Assembly (NCBI RefSeq): GCF_000373965.1
Contig: NZ_KB892866.1
Location: forward strand, 90,566 to 154,565
Direction of reading: 5' to 3'
Source of the DNA: Uliginosibacterium gangwonense DSM 18521
GTDB lineage: Bacteria; Pseudomonadota; Gammaproteobacteria; Burkholderiales; Rhodocyclaceae
Length of the DNA stretch: 64,000 bases
Shown: positions 8,707 to 18,461 of the stretch, piece after piece
Numbering within the stretch: position 1 is the first letter of the stretch
How the letters are laid out: each line of letters opens with the position of its first letter
Notes under the pieces: model-generated
What the model was told of the DNA's origin: nothing
Database searches by the model: none
The model's input: only the letters and a program-made list of their open reading frames with translations
Translations under genes and position numbers: made by a program

Positions 8707-8802
8707 TTCAGGCTCCCACGGCTGAGCTGAGGCTTCATGTAGAATGCGACCCCGGATCTTATCAAACGTGGCGGCACTTGGGCCGCTTCGCTCAAGCTTC
8801 TA

Positions 8803-11076
8803 ATGTTCATGACGCGTCCTGACCCTACTGCTACACATCATCATTCAAGCCCTGCCTGCTTCCGTCTGAGCGGGCTGGCGCTCGCTGTTATGGCGGCTTT
8901 GCCTGCACCTGCCCACGCGGTGGAAAAGGACGCGGGGGAAACGCGCATTTCCGCCGGCCGGATAGAAGGGCAGGACGAGGTGGAGCTTCGGGCGATCGAG
9001 GGCGTCAAGGTCGAGCGCAGTGGCGCGGTGTTGACGAGTGAGCAGATCAAGATGGATCTGGGCACCAACAACGTGGATGCAGACGGCGACGTGCTCTTGG
9101 TGCGCGACCAGGACCGCATCAAGGGGCCGCATGCCCGCGTTAACGTTGATACGTGGTTCGGCGTGGTGGAGTCTCCCGAATATGCCCTGCGGCGCACGGC
9201 ACGCGCAAGAAGCGCGAAGATGTTTGCCAATTCGCTCCAGCGTGGTGTGGCGGGCTCGGGGACTGCCGACAAGATTTACCTGGAAGGCGAAAACCAATAC
9301 CGCCTGACCAATGCCACCTTTTCGTCCTGTAAGGCGCCTAACCCAGCTTGGTATCTCAAGCTTGGGGAACTGCGGTTGGACTACGACCGCGAAAAAGGGC
9401 AGGGGAATAACGCGGTGGTGGTCTTCAAAGGTGTGCCTATCGTCTATACCCCTTGGCTGGAGTTCCCCTTGAACGGGGGGCGTCAGTCCGGTGTGCTGCC
9501 CCCTACCTTTGGCAGCTCGTCGAACACAGGGATCGACTTGACGCTGCCGTACTATTTCAACCTGGCCCCCAACTACGATTTTACCTTGGCGCCACGCTAC
9601 ATGTCACGGCGAGGGTTGCAGGTGGCCTCCGAGGCGCGTTACCTGACGGCGACTTCCGGTGGCACGATTCGTAACGAGTTTCTGGCTGACGATCTGGTGA
9701 CCAAGACCTCGCGTTCCTTGTTCATGTTCACGCACAACCAGAGTTTTGGCAGCGGGCTGACGGGGGCTATCGATTTCAACGCGGTATCGGACAAAACCTA
9801 TTTTACCGACCTCAGCTCACGGATCACCTCTACGTCTTTGACCAACCTGAACCGCCAGGCGACCTTGAACTACAACAATGGTAGCTGGCTGTCGGGAACG
9901 ATGTTGGTGCAGTCTTTCCAGACATTGAGCGGAGACACGCCTTATGAGCGCTCCCCGCAGATTTCGTTTCTGCCGCAAGTTGCAGATTTCCATGGTTTTG
10001 CCTTGCAGATGCCGGTGCAGTACACCAACTTCACCCACCCTTCTGCCGATACCGGACAACGGACGATCATGTACCCGCAGATCTCCTTGCCCATGCGCAG
10101 TGCTGCGTATTACCTGACGCCCAAGATCGGTCTGCATCTGACCAATTACGATATCGACCGCCGTACCACGACCGGGGATTCACATCTGCAGCGGGCGGTG
10201 CCGATTGCCACGCTAGACACTGGCGTCAAGTTTGAACGTGAGTTCCAGATCGGCGATGCAACGCATATCCAGACGCTGGAACCCCGTTTGTACTACGTGC
10301 GTGCTGCCTATCGAGATCAGAGCAACTACCCCGTATTTGATACGGCAGCGGCCGACTTCAACTTTGCACAGATCTTCTCGGAAAACATTTATTCTGGCCA
10401 GGATCGGATCGTCAATGCCAACCAGATCACGGCCGGGGTGCAGTCCCGTCTGATCAAGGCTGATACCGGCGAGCAATGGTTGGGGATGGCCCTGGCGCAG
10501 CGCTATTACATGGCGGATCAGCGTGTGACGCTGCCCAACGAAACAGCGCGTACAGGGCGGGTGGCTGATATCCTGGCGGCAGTATCCGGCAAGGCCTACC
10601 GTAATGTGCTGCTGGATGCAGCCGTGCAGTACGATCCGCGTGCGGGGCTGTTCGAGCAGACCTCTTTTGGGGTGCGGTATCAGCCGGGATATGGCAAGAC
10701 GGTGTCGTTTGCCTATCGCTTCAAGCGCAACGATACGTTGAACGGATATCGTGATATCGACATCACCTTCCAGTGGCCGCTTTGGGGAAGCTGGTATGGC
10801 GTGGGGCGTTACAACCCCAACCTGCAGGACCACAAGTTGACAGAAGCCCTGGCCGGGGTCGAGTACAAGGCCGATTGCTGGGTGTTCCGTGGGGTTTGGC
10901 AGACCTTGTTGAACACGACAGGGCTGCGCAACAACTCCTACTTCTTCCAGATTGAACTAAATGATTTTGCCGGGATCGGAACGAATCCGGTGGGATTGCT
11001 GCGCCGTAACGTGAGTGGTTATGGCAAGATCAACGAAGCACCAATAGGCAGTGAAGTGTTTTCCGACGAACAATAA
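8803..11076 (+). CDS. lptD: LPS-assembly outer membrane protein LptD
   Basis: The 757-residue protein carries a signal peptide ending near AHAVEKD and an OstA-type beta-jellyroll at about residues 45-190. A large C-terminal barrel follows, with segments such as YYFNLAPNYDFTLAPRYMSRR. With LptE it inserts lipopolysaccharide into the outer leaflet. Cys176 in the jellyroll and Cys692 near the barrel end are placed like the inter-domain disulfide pair of the family. The linked surA four bases downstream is the usual partner, since SurA helps fold LptD. ATG codons at 8803 and 8809 are both possible. Confidence 0.95.
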   Translation: MFMTRPDPTATHHHSSPACFRLSGLALAVMAALPAPAHAVEKDAGETRISAGRIEGQDEVELRAIEGVKVERSGAVLTSEQIKMDLGTNNVDADGDVLLVRDQDRIKGPHARVNVDTWFGVVESPEYALRRTARARSAKMFANSLQRGVAGSGTADKIYLEGENQYRLTNATFSSCKAPNPAWYLKLGELRLDYDREKGQGNNAVVVFKGVPIVYTPWLEFPLNGGRQSGVLPPTFGSSSNTGIDLTLPYYFNLAPNYDFTLAPRYMSRRGLQVASEARYLTATSGGTIRNEFLADDLVTKTSRSLFMFTHNQSFGSGLTGAIDFNAVSDKTYFTDLSSRITSTSLTNLNRQATLNYNNGSWLSGTMLVQSFQTLSGDTPYERSPQISFLPQVADFHGFALQMPVQYTNFTHPSADTGQRTIMYPQISLPMRSAAYYLTPKIGLHLTNYDIDRRTTTGDSHLQRAVPIATLDTGVKFEREFQIGDATHIQTLEPRLYYVRAAYRDQSNYPVFDTAAADFNFAQIFSENIYSGQDRIVNANQITAGVQSRLIKADTGEQWLGMALAQRYYMADQRVTLPNETARTGRVADILAAVSGKAYRNVLLDAAVQYDPRAGLFEQTSFGVRYQPGYGKTVSFAYRFKRNDTLNGYRDIDITFQWPLWGSWYGVGRYNPNLQDHKLTEALAGVEYKADCWVFRGVWQTLLNTTGLRNNSYFFQIELNDFAGIGTNPVGLLRRNVSGYGKINEAPIGSEVFSDEQ

Positions 11077-11100
11077 GCAGTGCTGAAAGCGGACGTAAAG

Positions 11101-12396
11101 ATGCAAGCATTTTTCAGGATTCCCCGACTCCTCTGTGCTGTGGCACTCATGGCGGCGCTGTCTGCCCAGGCCCAGGTTCTGGACAAGGTGGTGGCGGTTG
11201 TCAACAAGGACGTGGTGACGCAATCCGAGTTGAACACACGCCAGCAATTGATAACCAGCCAGCTCAAGCGCAAGGGGACTGCGCTGCCTTCGGCCGCACA
11301 GTTGCGTAGCCAGGTGCTGGAGCGCCTGATCATGGAACGCATCCAGCTGCAACAGGCGGAGGCCGTGGGCATCCGGGTGGATGAATCGATGCTTGATCGG
11401 GCGGTGGGCCGCATTGCTGAAGATAACAAGATGGACATGGCTGCGTTCCGCAAGGCCGTAGCCGATGAAGGCTTTAGCTGGGAACAGTTCCGTGAGCAGA
11501 TCCGGACGGAAATTACCCTGGCCCAGCTGCGCGAACGCGAGGTGGATAGCCGCATCGACATCACCAATGCCGAGCTTGAAGCCGCGTTGAACAATCAGGA
11601 CAACAACGCGATGGCTTCCAGCGAATTCCAACTGGCCCACATCCTGTTGCGTGCGCCGGAAGGGGCTACGCCAGAGCAGTGGAAAGCCGTGACCAGGCGT
11701 GCTGAAGACGTGCTGGCCTTGATCAAACAGGGGGAAGACTTCAGCAAGGTGGCTGCCACCTACTCCAACGCGCAGGATGCTATGCAGGGCGGCATGTTGG
11801 ATTGGCGCCCTTTCCGCCGTCTGCCGGAGATCTTTGCTGAACGCCTGACCGGGATGAAGAAGGGGGACGTCAGCCCCATTCTGCGTAGCCCGGTGGGGCT
11901 GCATATCTTCAAATTTGTCGATATGCGTGAAGCGGCCCAGACCAAAACCGAGATTGAGCAGACGCATGCCCGTCATATCCTGTTGCGTGCCAGCGATACG
12001 ATGAGTGAAGCCGAAGCAGTGCGCCGCCTGAGTGATCTGCGAGACCGGATTCGCAATGGCGCGGATTTTGGCGAAATTGCCAAGGCCAATTCCAGCGATC
12101 TGTCTGCGGTCAAAGGAGGGGATCTGGGCTGGATTTCCCCAGGGGACACGGTGCCGGATTTCGAGCGTGCCATGAATGCGCTCAAACCCGGTGAAGTCAG
12201 CGATGTCGTGCAGTCTCCATTCGGATGGCATCTGATCCAGGTGATCCAACGCCGCAAGATGGATGTGACAGAAGAGCGTCGCAAGTTTGAAGTGCGCAAA
12301 GCCTTGCGTGACCGCAAGAGTGACGAGTCCTATGAAGATTGGCTGCGTCAATTGCGTGATACGGCATACGTTGAGATCAAACCCGAAGACTACTGA
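11101..12396 (+). CDS. surA: Periplasmic chaperone / peptidyl-prolyl isomerase SurA
   Basis: This 431-residue protein has a signal peptide (MQAFFRIPRLLCAV to about SAQAQ), a SurA N-terminal chaperone helix region and two parvulin domains. The domains open with FQLAHILLRAPEG and THARHILLRASD. SurA escorts barrel proteins including LptD to the BAM complex. A GTG at 11080 would add seven residues in front of the signal peptide. The ATG at 11101 gives the more typical n-region and is preferred. It is in an operon with lptD and pdxA. Confidence 0.93.
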   Translation: MQAFFRIPRLLCAVALMAALSAQAQVLDKVVAVVNKDVVTQSELNTRQQLITSQLKRKGTALPSAAQLRSQVLERLIMERIQLQQAEAVGIRVDESMLDRAVGRIAEDNKMDMAAFRKAVADEGFSWEQFREQIRTEITLAQLREREVDSRIDITNAELEAALNNQDNNAMASSEFQLAHILLRAPEGATPEQWKAVTRRAEDVLALIKQGEDFSKVAATYSNAQDAMQGGMLDWRPFRRLPEIFAERLTGMKKGDVSPILRSPVGLHIFKFVDMREAAQTKTEIEQTHARHILLRASDTMSEAEAVRRLSDLRDRIRNGADFGEIAKANSSDLSAVKGGDLGWISPGDTVPDFERAMNALKPGEVSDVVQSPFGWHLIQVIQRRKMDVTEERRKFEVRKALRDRKSDESYEDWLRQLRDTAYVEIKPEDY

Positions 12397-12411
12397 TTAT
12401 TTAGCATAAGG

Positions 12412-12431
12412 CCGGCACCGAAAGGTGCCGG
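12412..12431 (+). promoter_or_regulatory. GNRA-capped hairpin covering the pdxA ribosome site
   Basis: CCGGCACC (12412-12419) pairs perfectly with GGTGCCGG (12424-12431) around a GAAA tetraloop. The stem ends six bases before the pdxA ATG and includes the only SD-like bases (AAGGTG). No T tract follows, so it is more likely a translation-affecting or processing hairpin than a terminator. Confidence 0.55.
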
Positions 12432-12437
12432 ATTACC

Positions 12438-13445
12438 ATGCATCCTGTTATTGCCATAACTTCTGGTGAGCCTGCCGGGGTTGGTCCGGAACTCTGCACC
12501 GCCCTCTCGCAGCGCCACTGGCCTGCACGTCTGGTGGTGATCGGAGACAAGGACCTGATCGCACAGCGCATGGCTTCGGCCAATCGCCATGTGGCACTGC
12601 GCCCGTTTCAGCGTGAGAACATTCCCGTGCCCGGTACGCTTGAGGTGTTGCATATTCCGCTGGAAGTGCCTGCGCAGCCGGGCGTGCTCAACCCGGCCAA
12701 TGCGCGGTATGTGCTCAAGACGCTGGACCGTGCCATTGATGGTTGCGTGTCCGGTCGATTCTCCGCGATGGTGACTGCCCCTGTACAGAAAAGCGTGATC
12801 AATGACGCCGGGGTGCCGTTCTCTGGGCATACCGAGTATCTGGCTGAACGGACCCACACCCCTCAAGTTGTGATGATGCTGGCGGGGGAGTATGGCGAAC
12901 AAACGGCTTCACGATGGATGCGGGTGGCATTGGCCACAACCCATCTGCCATTGCAGGGGGTGAGTGCTGCCATCACGGCAGAAGGGCTGGAACGCAGCCT
13001 GCGCATCCTGCATGTTGATCTGCAAAAGAAATTTGGTTTTGCCAACCCCAGAATTCTGGTTGCTGGCCTCAATCCCCATGCGGGTGAAGGCGGCCACATG
13101 GGGCGTGAAGAGATTGAAATCATCACTCCCGTGCTGGAGCGGCTCCGTGCAGAAGGTATGAACCTGATCGGCCCCCTGCCTGCCGATACCCTCTTTACCC
13201 CTCGTCAGCTGGGCCGGGGGGACGCGGTGATGGCGATGTACCATGACCAAGGCCTGCCGGTGTTGAAATTCGCCACCTTTGGCGGTGGCATCAACGTAAC
13301 CTTGGGGCTGCCCATCATCCGTACCTCTGTTGATCATGGCACGGCGCTGGATCTGGCAGGTACGGGGAGCGCGGACCCCGGCAGCCTGTTTGCCGCCGTC
13401 GATTGTGCCCTGAGCATGATCCAGGCACAGCAGCTCACTGTCTGA
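12438..13445 (+). CDS. pdxA: 4-hydroxythreonine-4-phosphate dehydrogenase PdxA
   Basis: The 335-residue enzyme oxidises 4-phosphohydroxy-L-threonine in the DXP-dependent pyridoxal phosphate pathway. The opening ITSGEPAGVGPELC, the metal/substrate segment SGHTEYLAERT and the late motif MYHDQGLPVLKF, with its zinc-ligand His, are all characteristic. The lptD-surA-pdxA-rsmA order is the classic one in gamma- and betaproteobacteria, although here a patatin gene sits between pdxA and rsmA. The start codon lies just behind a strong hairpin, which may tune expression relative to surA. Confidence 0.95.
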   Translation: MHPVIAITSGEPAGVGPELCTALSQRHWPARLVVIGDKDLIAQRMASANRHVALRPFQRENIPVPGTLEVLHIPLEVPAQPGVLNPANARYVLKTLDRAIDGCVSGRFSAMVTAPVQKSVINDAGVPFSGHTEYLAERTHTPQVVMMLAGEYGEQTASRWMRVALATTHLPLQGVSAAITAEGLERSLRILHVDLQKKFGFANPRILVAGLNPHAGEGGHMGREEIEIITPVLERLRAEGMNLIGPLPADTLFTPRQLGRGDAVMAMYHDQGLPVLKFATFGGGINVTLGLPIIRTSVDHGTALDLAGTGSADPGSLFAAVDCALSMIQAQQLTV

Positions 13446-13491
13446 GCTTGCGGTTTCAATCTGTTTTCTTTTGAGAACCCTTGGTGTTTTG

Positions 13492-14394
13492 ATGAAACGT
13501 CTTTCTGTATTGCTGTGTTCTGTGGGCCTGCTGGCCCTGAGCGCATGTGTGGGCCTGGAAACCAAGTCTGATACCCCGCCCGTCAAGCAAGTGGTGACCA
13601 CGCCTGCGGTTGTCAAGGTCAAGCCAAGAATTGCGCTGGCCCTGGGCGGCGGTGCGGCGCGTGGTTTTGTGCATATCGGTGTGATCAAGGCGCTGGAGAC
13701 CAGTGGCATTACCCCGGATATCGTAGTGGGGACCAGCGCGGGGAGTGTGGTAGGTTCCCTCTATGCATCAGGCAATGATGCCTTTGCCCTGCAAAAGATT
13801 GCCTTCCAGATGGAGGAAAGCGCCTTTACTGACTGGGCGATTTTTGACCACGGCTTCCTCAAGGGCGAGGCGCTGGAGAAGTTTGTCAATCAACAGGTTG
13901 CCAACAAGCCCATCGAAGGCCTCAAGCGCAAGTTTGCAGCGGTGGCGACGGAATTGAATAATGGCTCGATGACGGTGTTTACCTCCGGCAACGTGGGGCA
14001 GGCCGTGCGGGCTTCGTCCTCCGTGCCCGGCGTGTTCACGCCGGTGGTGATCCGTGGCAAGGAATATGTGGACGGTGGGCTGGTCAGCCCCATTCCGGTG
14101 AAGGCAGCCCGCCAGTTGGGGGCAGATATTGTCATCGCGGTGGATATCTCTGCCCGCCCTTCGGGCAAAGCCAATCCGGGTAGCGTTGATGTGATGCTCG
14201 ATACCATTGCAATCATGGGAACGACCATCGGTGCCTATGAATTGCGTGACGCAGACATCGTGATCCACCCTGAAACAAAGGGCTTGGCTGCGGCCAACTT
14301 CCAGCAGCGGCATGAGGCTATTATGCGTGGTGAGCAGGCCGGTTATGCCGCCATTGCCAAGATCAAGGAGAAGATTGCTGCATTCAGCAAGTAA
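13492..14394 (+). CDS. Patatin-like phospholipase lipoprotein (RssA-like)
   Basis: The 300-residue protein starts with a lipoprotein signal peptide (lipobox LSAC at about residue 18) and is thus probably anchored in a membrane. The patatin hydrolase fold is clear. LALGGGAARGFVHIGV forms the oxyanion hole, VGTSAGSVVGSL carries the nucleophile Ser, and EYVDGGLVSPIP carries the catalytic Asp. It likely cleaves phospholipid acyl chains. The TTG at 13471 would extend the protein ahead of the signal peptide and is rejected. It lies between pdxA and rsmA, probably co-transcribed. Confidence 0.85.
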   Translation: MKRLSVLLCSVGLLALSACVGLETKSDTPPVKQVVTTPAVVKVKPRIALALGGGAARGFVHIGVIKALETSGITPDIVVGTSAGSVVGSLYASGNDAFALQKIAFQMEESAFTDWAIFDHGFLKGEALEKFVNQQVANKPIEGLKRKFAAVATELNNGSMTVFTSGNVGQAVRASSSVPGVFTPVVIRGKEYVDGGLVSPIPVKAARQLGADIVIAVDISARPSGKANPGSVDVMLDTIAIMGTTIGAYELRDADIVIHPETKGLAAANFQQRHEAIMRGEQAGYAAIAKIKEKIAAFSK

Positions 14395-14610
14395 GAGTCG
14401 GTTTTTGGCCTGACCGCGAAAAAATGCATCAAGGCTTGTGTGCTGCACCCCTTGCTGCCCCTTTGCGATAGATCGTAGACCGGCTTTGGAATGTAGATTC
14501 AGTATCGCCCTGGTGTGAGACGGCAGAGCAGGCTAGACTAGGCCCGTTCTGCCGTATTGTTTTGTGTTTTTTGAAGTGGATTGTGAGCCGCTTCCAACAA
14601 GGATTGCCCC

Positions 14611-15390
14611 ATGCCGCAAGGCCATATTGCCCGCAAGCGTTTCGGTCAGAATTTCCTTTCCGACCCCAACATCATCCGCAAGATCATCAGCTCCATTGCC
14701 CCCAAGCCGGGGCAGGCGGTGGTTGAGATCGGACCTGGCCTGGGCGCACTGACCCAGCCTCTGCTGGTGGCCTGTGGGCACCTGCATGTGGTGGAGATTG
14801 ACCGGGACCTGATTGCCCGGCTCAAGCAGACCTACACCCCTGAGCAACTGACGATCCATGAAGGGGATGCGCTCAAGTTCGATTTCGCAAGCCTGCCTGC
14901 CCTGCTGCGCGTGGTGGGGAATCTGCCCTACAATATCTCTACGCCATTGCTGTTTCACTTTGCTGGCTATGCCGAACGGGTGGAGGACATGACCTTCATG
15001 CTGCAAAAGGAAGTTGTGCAACGTATGGTGGCCGAGCCGGACACCGAGGAATACGGTCGCCTGTCCGTGATGCTGCAATACCGTTTTTACATGGACAGCC
15101 TCTTCGATGTCCCCCCTGGCGCTTTCCGCCCCGCCCCCAAAGTGACTTCCGCCATTGTCTGGATGAAGCCCCGGCCTGCGTCGGAGTGCGCCTGCAAGGA
15201 TGAGGCCTTGATGGCACGCATCGTCACCGCAGCTTTCGGCCAGCGCCGCAAAACCCTGCGGAACACCTTGCGTGAATGGCTGGATGAAGAGGATTTTGCT
15301 GCCTTGGGCATCAACCCGCAGGCACGTGGTGAAACCTTGGCCGTGGCTGACTATGTCAGAATAGCCGATCATATTGCAGCAAAGCGCTGA
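14611..15390 (+). CDS. rsmA: 16S rRNA dimethyladenosine transferase RsmA (KsgA)
   Basis: This 259-residue SAM methyltransferase dimethylates two adjacent adenines in helix 45 of 16S rRNA. It starts HIARKRFGQNFLSDPNII, the family opening. It has the SAM loop VVEIGPGLGALT and the catalytic NLPYNIST motif at about residue 107. The C-terminal helical domain follows with QRRKTLRNTL. AAGGA precedes the ATG. It is separated from the upstream patatin gene by 216 bp without a clear terminator. Confidence 0.95.
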   Translation: MPQGHIARKRFGQNFLSDPNIIRKIISSIAPKPGQAVVEIGPGLGALTQPLLVACGHLHVVEIDRDLIARLKQTYTPEQLTIHEGDALKFDFASLPALLRVVGNLPYNISTPLLFHFAGYAERVEDMTFMLQKEVVQRMVAEPDTEEYGRLSVMLQYRFYMDSLFDVPPGAFRPAPKVTSAIVWMKPRPASECACKDEALMARIVTAAFGQRRKTLRNTLREWLDEEDFAALGINPQARGETLAVADYVRIADHIAAKR

Positions 15391-15452
15391 CGCAGCCCTG
15401 ATGTGTATGTATTCTGCATAAAAATTCTTTCTCCTCGATATACGCGCCCATC

Positions 15453-16436
15453 ATGACCACTACCAGTCATCCCTACGATGCTTTGACGCCGGACGTGGTG
15501 CTGGATGCAGTTGATGCCACCGGGCTGCATGCCGATGGCCGTCTGCTGGCGCTCGCCAGTTATGAAAACCGGGTCTATCAGGTGGGCCTGGATGATGAAA
15601 GTTTCGTGGTGGCCAAGTTCTATCGCCCAGGGCGCTGGAGTGACGCCGCCATTCACGAAGAGCATGCTTTTACCCAGGCGCTCGCCGAGAATGAAATCCC
15701 CGCCGTGCCTCCTCTGCGCAACAGCGCAGGAGATACCCTGAGCCATTTTGCAGGGTTCCGGCTGGCGGTTTTTCCGCGTCGTGGTGGGCGCACGCCAGAG
15801 CTGGAAGACCCGAGTGTGCTCGAATGGCTGGGGCGCTTCATCGGGCGGATTCATGCCCAAGGCGCACTGGCGACCTACCAACACCGCCCGGTGCTGGATG
15901 TGGAAACATTTGGCCGCCTACCTGGGCGCTTTCTGCTCGAAGGGGGCTGGCCTCCGCCTGAAATCCGCACTGCATACGAAGGCGTTTTGCAGCAGGTGCT
16001 CGATGGCGTTGCTGCCTGCTTCGAGGCGGTGGGCAGCATCAAGATCATCCGCCTGCATGGTGACTGCCATCCAGGGAACGTGCTGTGGACCGATCAGGGG
16101 CCGCATTTCGTGGATTTTGACGACACCTGTACCGGGCCATCCATCCAGGATCTGTGGATGCTGCTGTCTGGCGAGCGGGCCGAGATGACCCGCCAACTTG
16201 CCGATCTGGTCGCAGGTTACGAGGATTTCGCCGAGTTTGATCCACGGCAGGTCCGCTTGATTGAAGCACTGCGCAGCTTGCGCCTGATTCATTATGCCGC
16301 ATGGTTGGCACGGCGCTGGGACGATCCGGCTTTTCCGCACTCCTTCCCCTGGTTCAACACCCGGGCGTGGTGGGATGAACATATTGCCGCACTGAATAAT
16401 CAACTTGAACGCATGGCACAGCCGTGGCTGTTCTGA
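15453..16436 (+). CDS. srkA: Stress response kinase A (SrkA/YihE/RdoA family)
   Basis: The 327-residue protein has the choline-kinase-like fold of SrkA. ASYENRVYQVGL forms the N-lobe nucleotide loop, FVVAKFYRPGRW carries the Lys, and LHGDCHPGNVLW is the catalytic loop. FVDFDDTCTGPSIQDLW is the metal-binding segment. In enteric bacteria SrkA protects from stress-induced death and acts on Ser/Thr substrates. Length matches the family (about 328). It stands alone between rsmA and the rhamnose genes. Confidence 0.9.
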   Translation: MTTTSHPYDALTPDVVLDAVDATGLHADGRLLALASYENRVYQVGLDDESFVVAKFYRPGRWSDAAIHEEHAFTQALAENEIPAVPPLRNSAGDTLSHFAGFRLAVFPRRGGRTPELEDPSVLEWLGRFIGRIHAQGALATYQHRPVLDVETFGRLPGRFLLEGGWPPPEIRTAYEGVLQQVLDGVAACFEAVGSIKIIRLHGDCHPGNVLWTDQGPHFVDFDDTCTGPSIQDLWMLLSGERAEMTRQLADLVAGYEDFAEFDPRQVRLIEALRSLRLIHYAAWLARRWDDPAFPHSFPWFNTRAWWDEHIAALNNQLERMAQPWLF

Positions 16437-16476
16437 ATAATTTATTGGCATTGTGATGCCAGGCAGGAGGTAAATC

Positions 16477-17538
16477 ATGACAATTCTGGTAACAGGCGGC
16501 GCAGGGTTTATTGGCGCCAACTTCATCCTTGACTGGTTGCGTGGCTGCAATGAACCAGTCATCAATCTGGATGTTCTCAGCTATGCAGGGAATCCTGAAA
16601 ATCTTGCCTCTTTGCAGGGGGATTCTCGTTATACCTTTGTGCAGGGGGATATCTGTGACCGCGCCCTGGTAGATAGCCTGCTGGCAACGCATCAGCCGCG
16701 CGCAATGGTGCATTTCGCCGCAGAGAGCCACGTGGATCGCAGCATTCACGGCCCTGGGGAATTCATGCGCACCAACATTACCGGCACCTTTACTCTGCTT
16801 GAGGCCGTGCGGGGTTATTGGAGCGGTTTGGCGGGTGAGGCGAAGGCCGCGTTCCGGTTTCATCACGTCAGTACCGACGAGGTGTATGGCTCGCTCAAAG
16901 CAGATGATCCACCATTTGCCGAAACCAACCGCTATGAGCCCAATAGCCCTTATTCGGCCAGCAAGGCCGCGTCTGATCATCTTGTACGCGCATGGCATCA
17001 TACCTATGGCCTGCCGGTGACGATCAGCAATTGCTCTAACAACTATGGCTCTTATCATTTCCCGGAAAAGCTCATTCCGTTGATCATCGCCAATGCGCTG
17101 GCCGGAAAGAATCTCCCGATTTATGGTGATGGCATGCAGGTGCGCGATTGGCTCTACGTGACCGATCACTGTAGCGCGATCCGAGCCATTCTTGAGCGCG
17201 GGCGTGTAGGCGAGGTCTATAACGTCGGGGGCTGGAACGAGAAGCCGAATATCGAGATCGTCAAAACCCTGTGCGCCTTGCTTGATGAACTGGCGCCCAG
17301 CTCTGCGGGTAGTTATGCCCGCCTCATTACCTACGTGGCAGATCGCCCTGGCCATGATCGCCGCTACGCGATTGATGCCCGCAAGATTGAACGCGAACTG
17401 GGATGGCGCCCGGCAGAAACCTTTGAGACCGGCATCCGCAAGACCGTGGAATGGTATCTGGCCAATCAGGCCTGGGTCGCCAATGTGCAAAGTGGCGCAT
17501 ATCGTGAATGGATGGCCAAGAACTATGCGCAGCGATAA
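16477..17538 (+). CDS. rfbB: dTDP-glucose 4,6-dehydratase RfbB (RmlB)
   Basis: This 353-residue extended SDR enzyme forms dTDP-4-keto-6-deoxyglucose, the second step of dTDP-L-rhamnose synthesis. It shows the NAD loop [12 protein letters not shown], the family [11 protein letters not shown] and the catalytic [11 protein letters not shown] (Tyr and Lys). The substrate loop [14 protein letters not shown] is also present. AGGAGG lies 7 bases before the ATG. It heads the rfbBDAC operon for LPS O-antigen or exopolysaccharide sugar supply. Confidence 0.95.
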   Translation: MTILVTGGAGFIGANFILDWLRGCNEPVINLDVLSYAGNPENLASLQGDSRYTFVQGDICDRALVDSLLATHQPRAMVHFAAESHVDRSIHGPGEFMRTNITGTFTLLEAVRGYWSGLAGEAKAAFRFHHVSTDEVYGSLKADDPPFAETNRYEPNSPYSASKAASDHLVRAWHHTYGLPVTISNCSNNYGSYHFPEKLIPLIIANALAGKNLPIYGDGMQVRDWLYVTDHCSAIRAILERGRVGEVYNVGGWNEKPNIEIVKTLCALLDELAPSSAGSYARLITYVADRPGHDRRYAIDARKIERELGWRPAETFETGIRKTVEWYLANQAWVANVQSGAYREWMAKNYAQR

Positions 17539-17559
17539 GGTGCGCGCGCGGGAGTCAAA

Positions 17560-18444
17560 ATGAAGATATTGTTGTTTGGCAAGGGCGGGCAATTGGGTTG
17601 GGAGCTTCAGCGCTCACTGGCTCCGCTTGGCGAAGTCGTGGCACTGGATGCTGATAGCCAGGACTTGTGTGGTGACTTCACCAACCTGCCTGGGCTGGCC
17701 CAGGCCGTGCGGGTGGTGCAACCGGATGTCATTGTCAATGCAGCGGCCCACACCGCCGTCGACAAGGCAGAAAGCGAACCGGACCTTGTGCGCATGATCA
17801 ATGCCCTGGCGCCCAGTGTATTGGCTGAAGAAGCCAAGAAACTCGGCGCATGGCTGGTGCATTACTCCACCGATTATGTCTTTGATGGCAGTGGCGATCA
17901 GTCCTGGCGTGAAGAGGATCGCACCGCCCCACTTTCCGTTTATGGCCGGACCAAACGTGATGGCGAGAACCTGATCGCGCTGACCGATTGCAAGCATTTG
18001 ATTCTGCGTACCAGTTGGGTGTATGCCGCACGTGGGGGCAATTTTGCTAAGACCATGCTGCGTCTGGCCGGGGAACGCGAACAGTTGAAGATCATCAATG
18101 ACCAGATTGGCGCGCCAACCGGGGCCGAATTGTTGGCGGACGTGAGTGCTCATGCAATACGCATGGTACAGGCCCGGCCGGAGCTTGGCGGGCTATACCA
18201 TTGCACGGCTGCCGGGCAGACGAACTGGTATGAATATGCCAGACTGGTATTTGAACTGGCGCGCAAGGCCGGGCGGGAACTCAAGCTTGGGGAAGTTCTG
18301 CCGATTTCCACCAACGAGTACCCCACGCCCGCGCAACGCCCGCTCAACTCGCGCCTGTGTTGTGCCAAGCTGGAAGCTGCATTTGGGCTGCGCCTGCCGG
18401 ATTGGCGCGTGGGCGTGACTCGTATGCTCAATGAAATCCTTTGA
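17560..18444 (+). CDS. rfbD: dTDP-4-dehydrorhamnose reductase RfbD (RmlD)
   Basis: The 294-residue reductase performs the last step to dTDP-L-rhamnose. It begins with the Rossmann motif [13 protein letters not shown]. It has [13 protein letters not shown], which contacts the cofactor, and [10 protein letters not shown], and carries the SDR Tyr-Lys pair in YGRTKRDGE. It follows rfbB by 21 bp with GGGAG before the ATG. Its end abuts the next gene, so the two are probably translated together. Confidence 0.95.
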   Translation: MKILLFGKGGQLGWELQRSLAPLGEVVALDADSQDLCGDFTNLPGLAQAVRVVQPDVIVNAAAHTAVDKAESEPDLVRMINALAPSVLAEEAKKLGAWLVHYSTDYVFDGSGDQSWREEDRTAPLSVYGRTKRDGENLIALTDCKHLILRTSWVYAARGGNFAKTMLRLAGEREQLKIINDQIGAPTGAELLADVSAHAIRMVQARPELGGLYHCTAAGQTNWYEYARLVFELARKAGRELKLGEVLPISTNEYPTPAQRPLNSRLCCAKLEAAFGLRLPDWRVGVTRMLNEIL

Positions 18445-18461
18445 CCGGAGCGGACCTCATC

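Noticed and set aside
10957-12351. 464-codon open frame antisense to surA
   Set aside because: It mirrors the surA coding frame, has no ribosome site and gives a His/Leu-rich product without domain features. It is a shadow of GC-rich coding.
12412-12431. Hairpin between surA and pdxA read as a terminator
   Set aside because: No T tract follows and the stem runs into the pdxA start region, so a regulatory role fits better.
16354-17592. 412-codon open frame antisense to rfbB
   Set aside because: It lies fully opposite a well-identified dehydratase and shows no protein-family motif.
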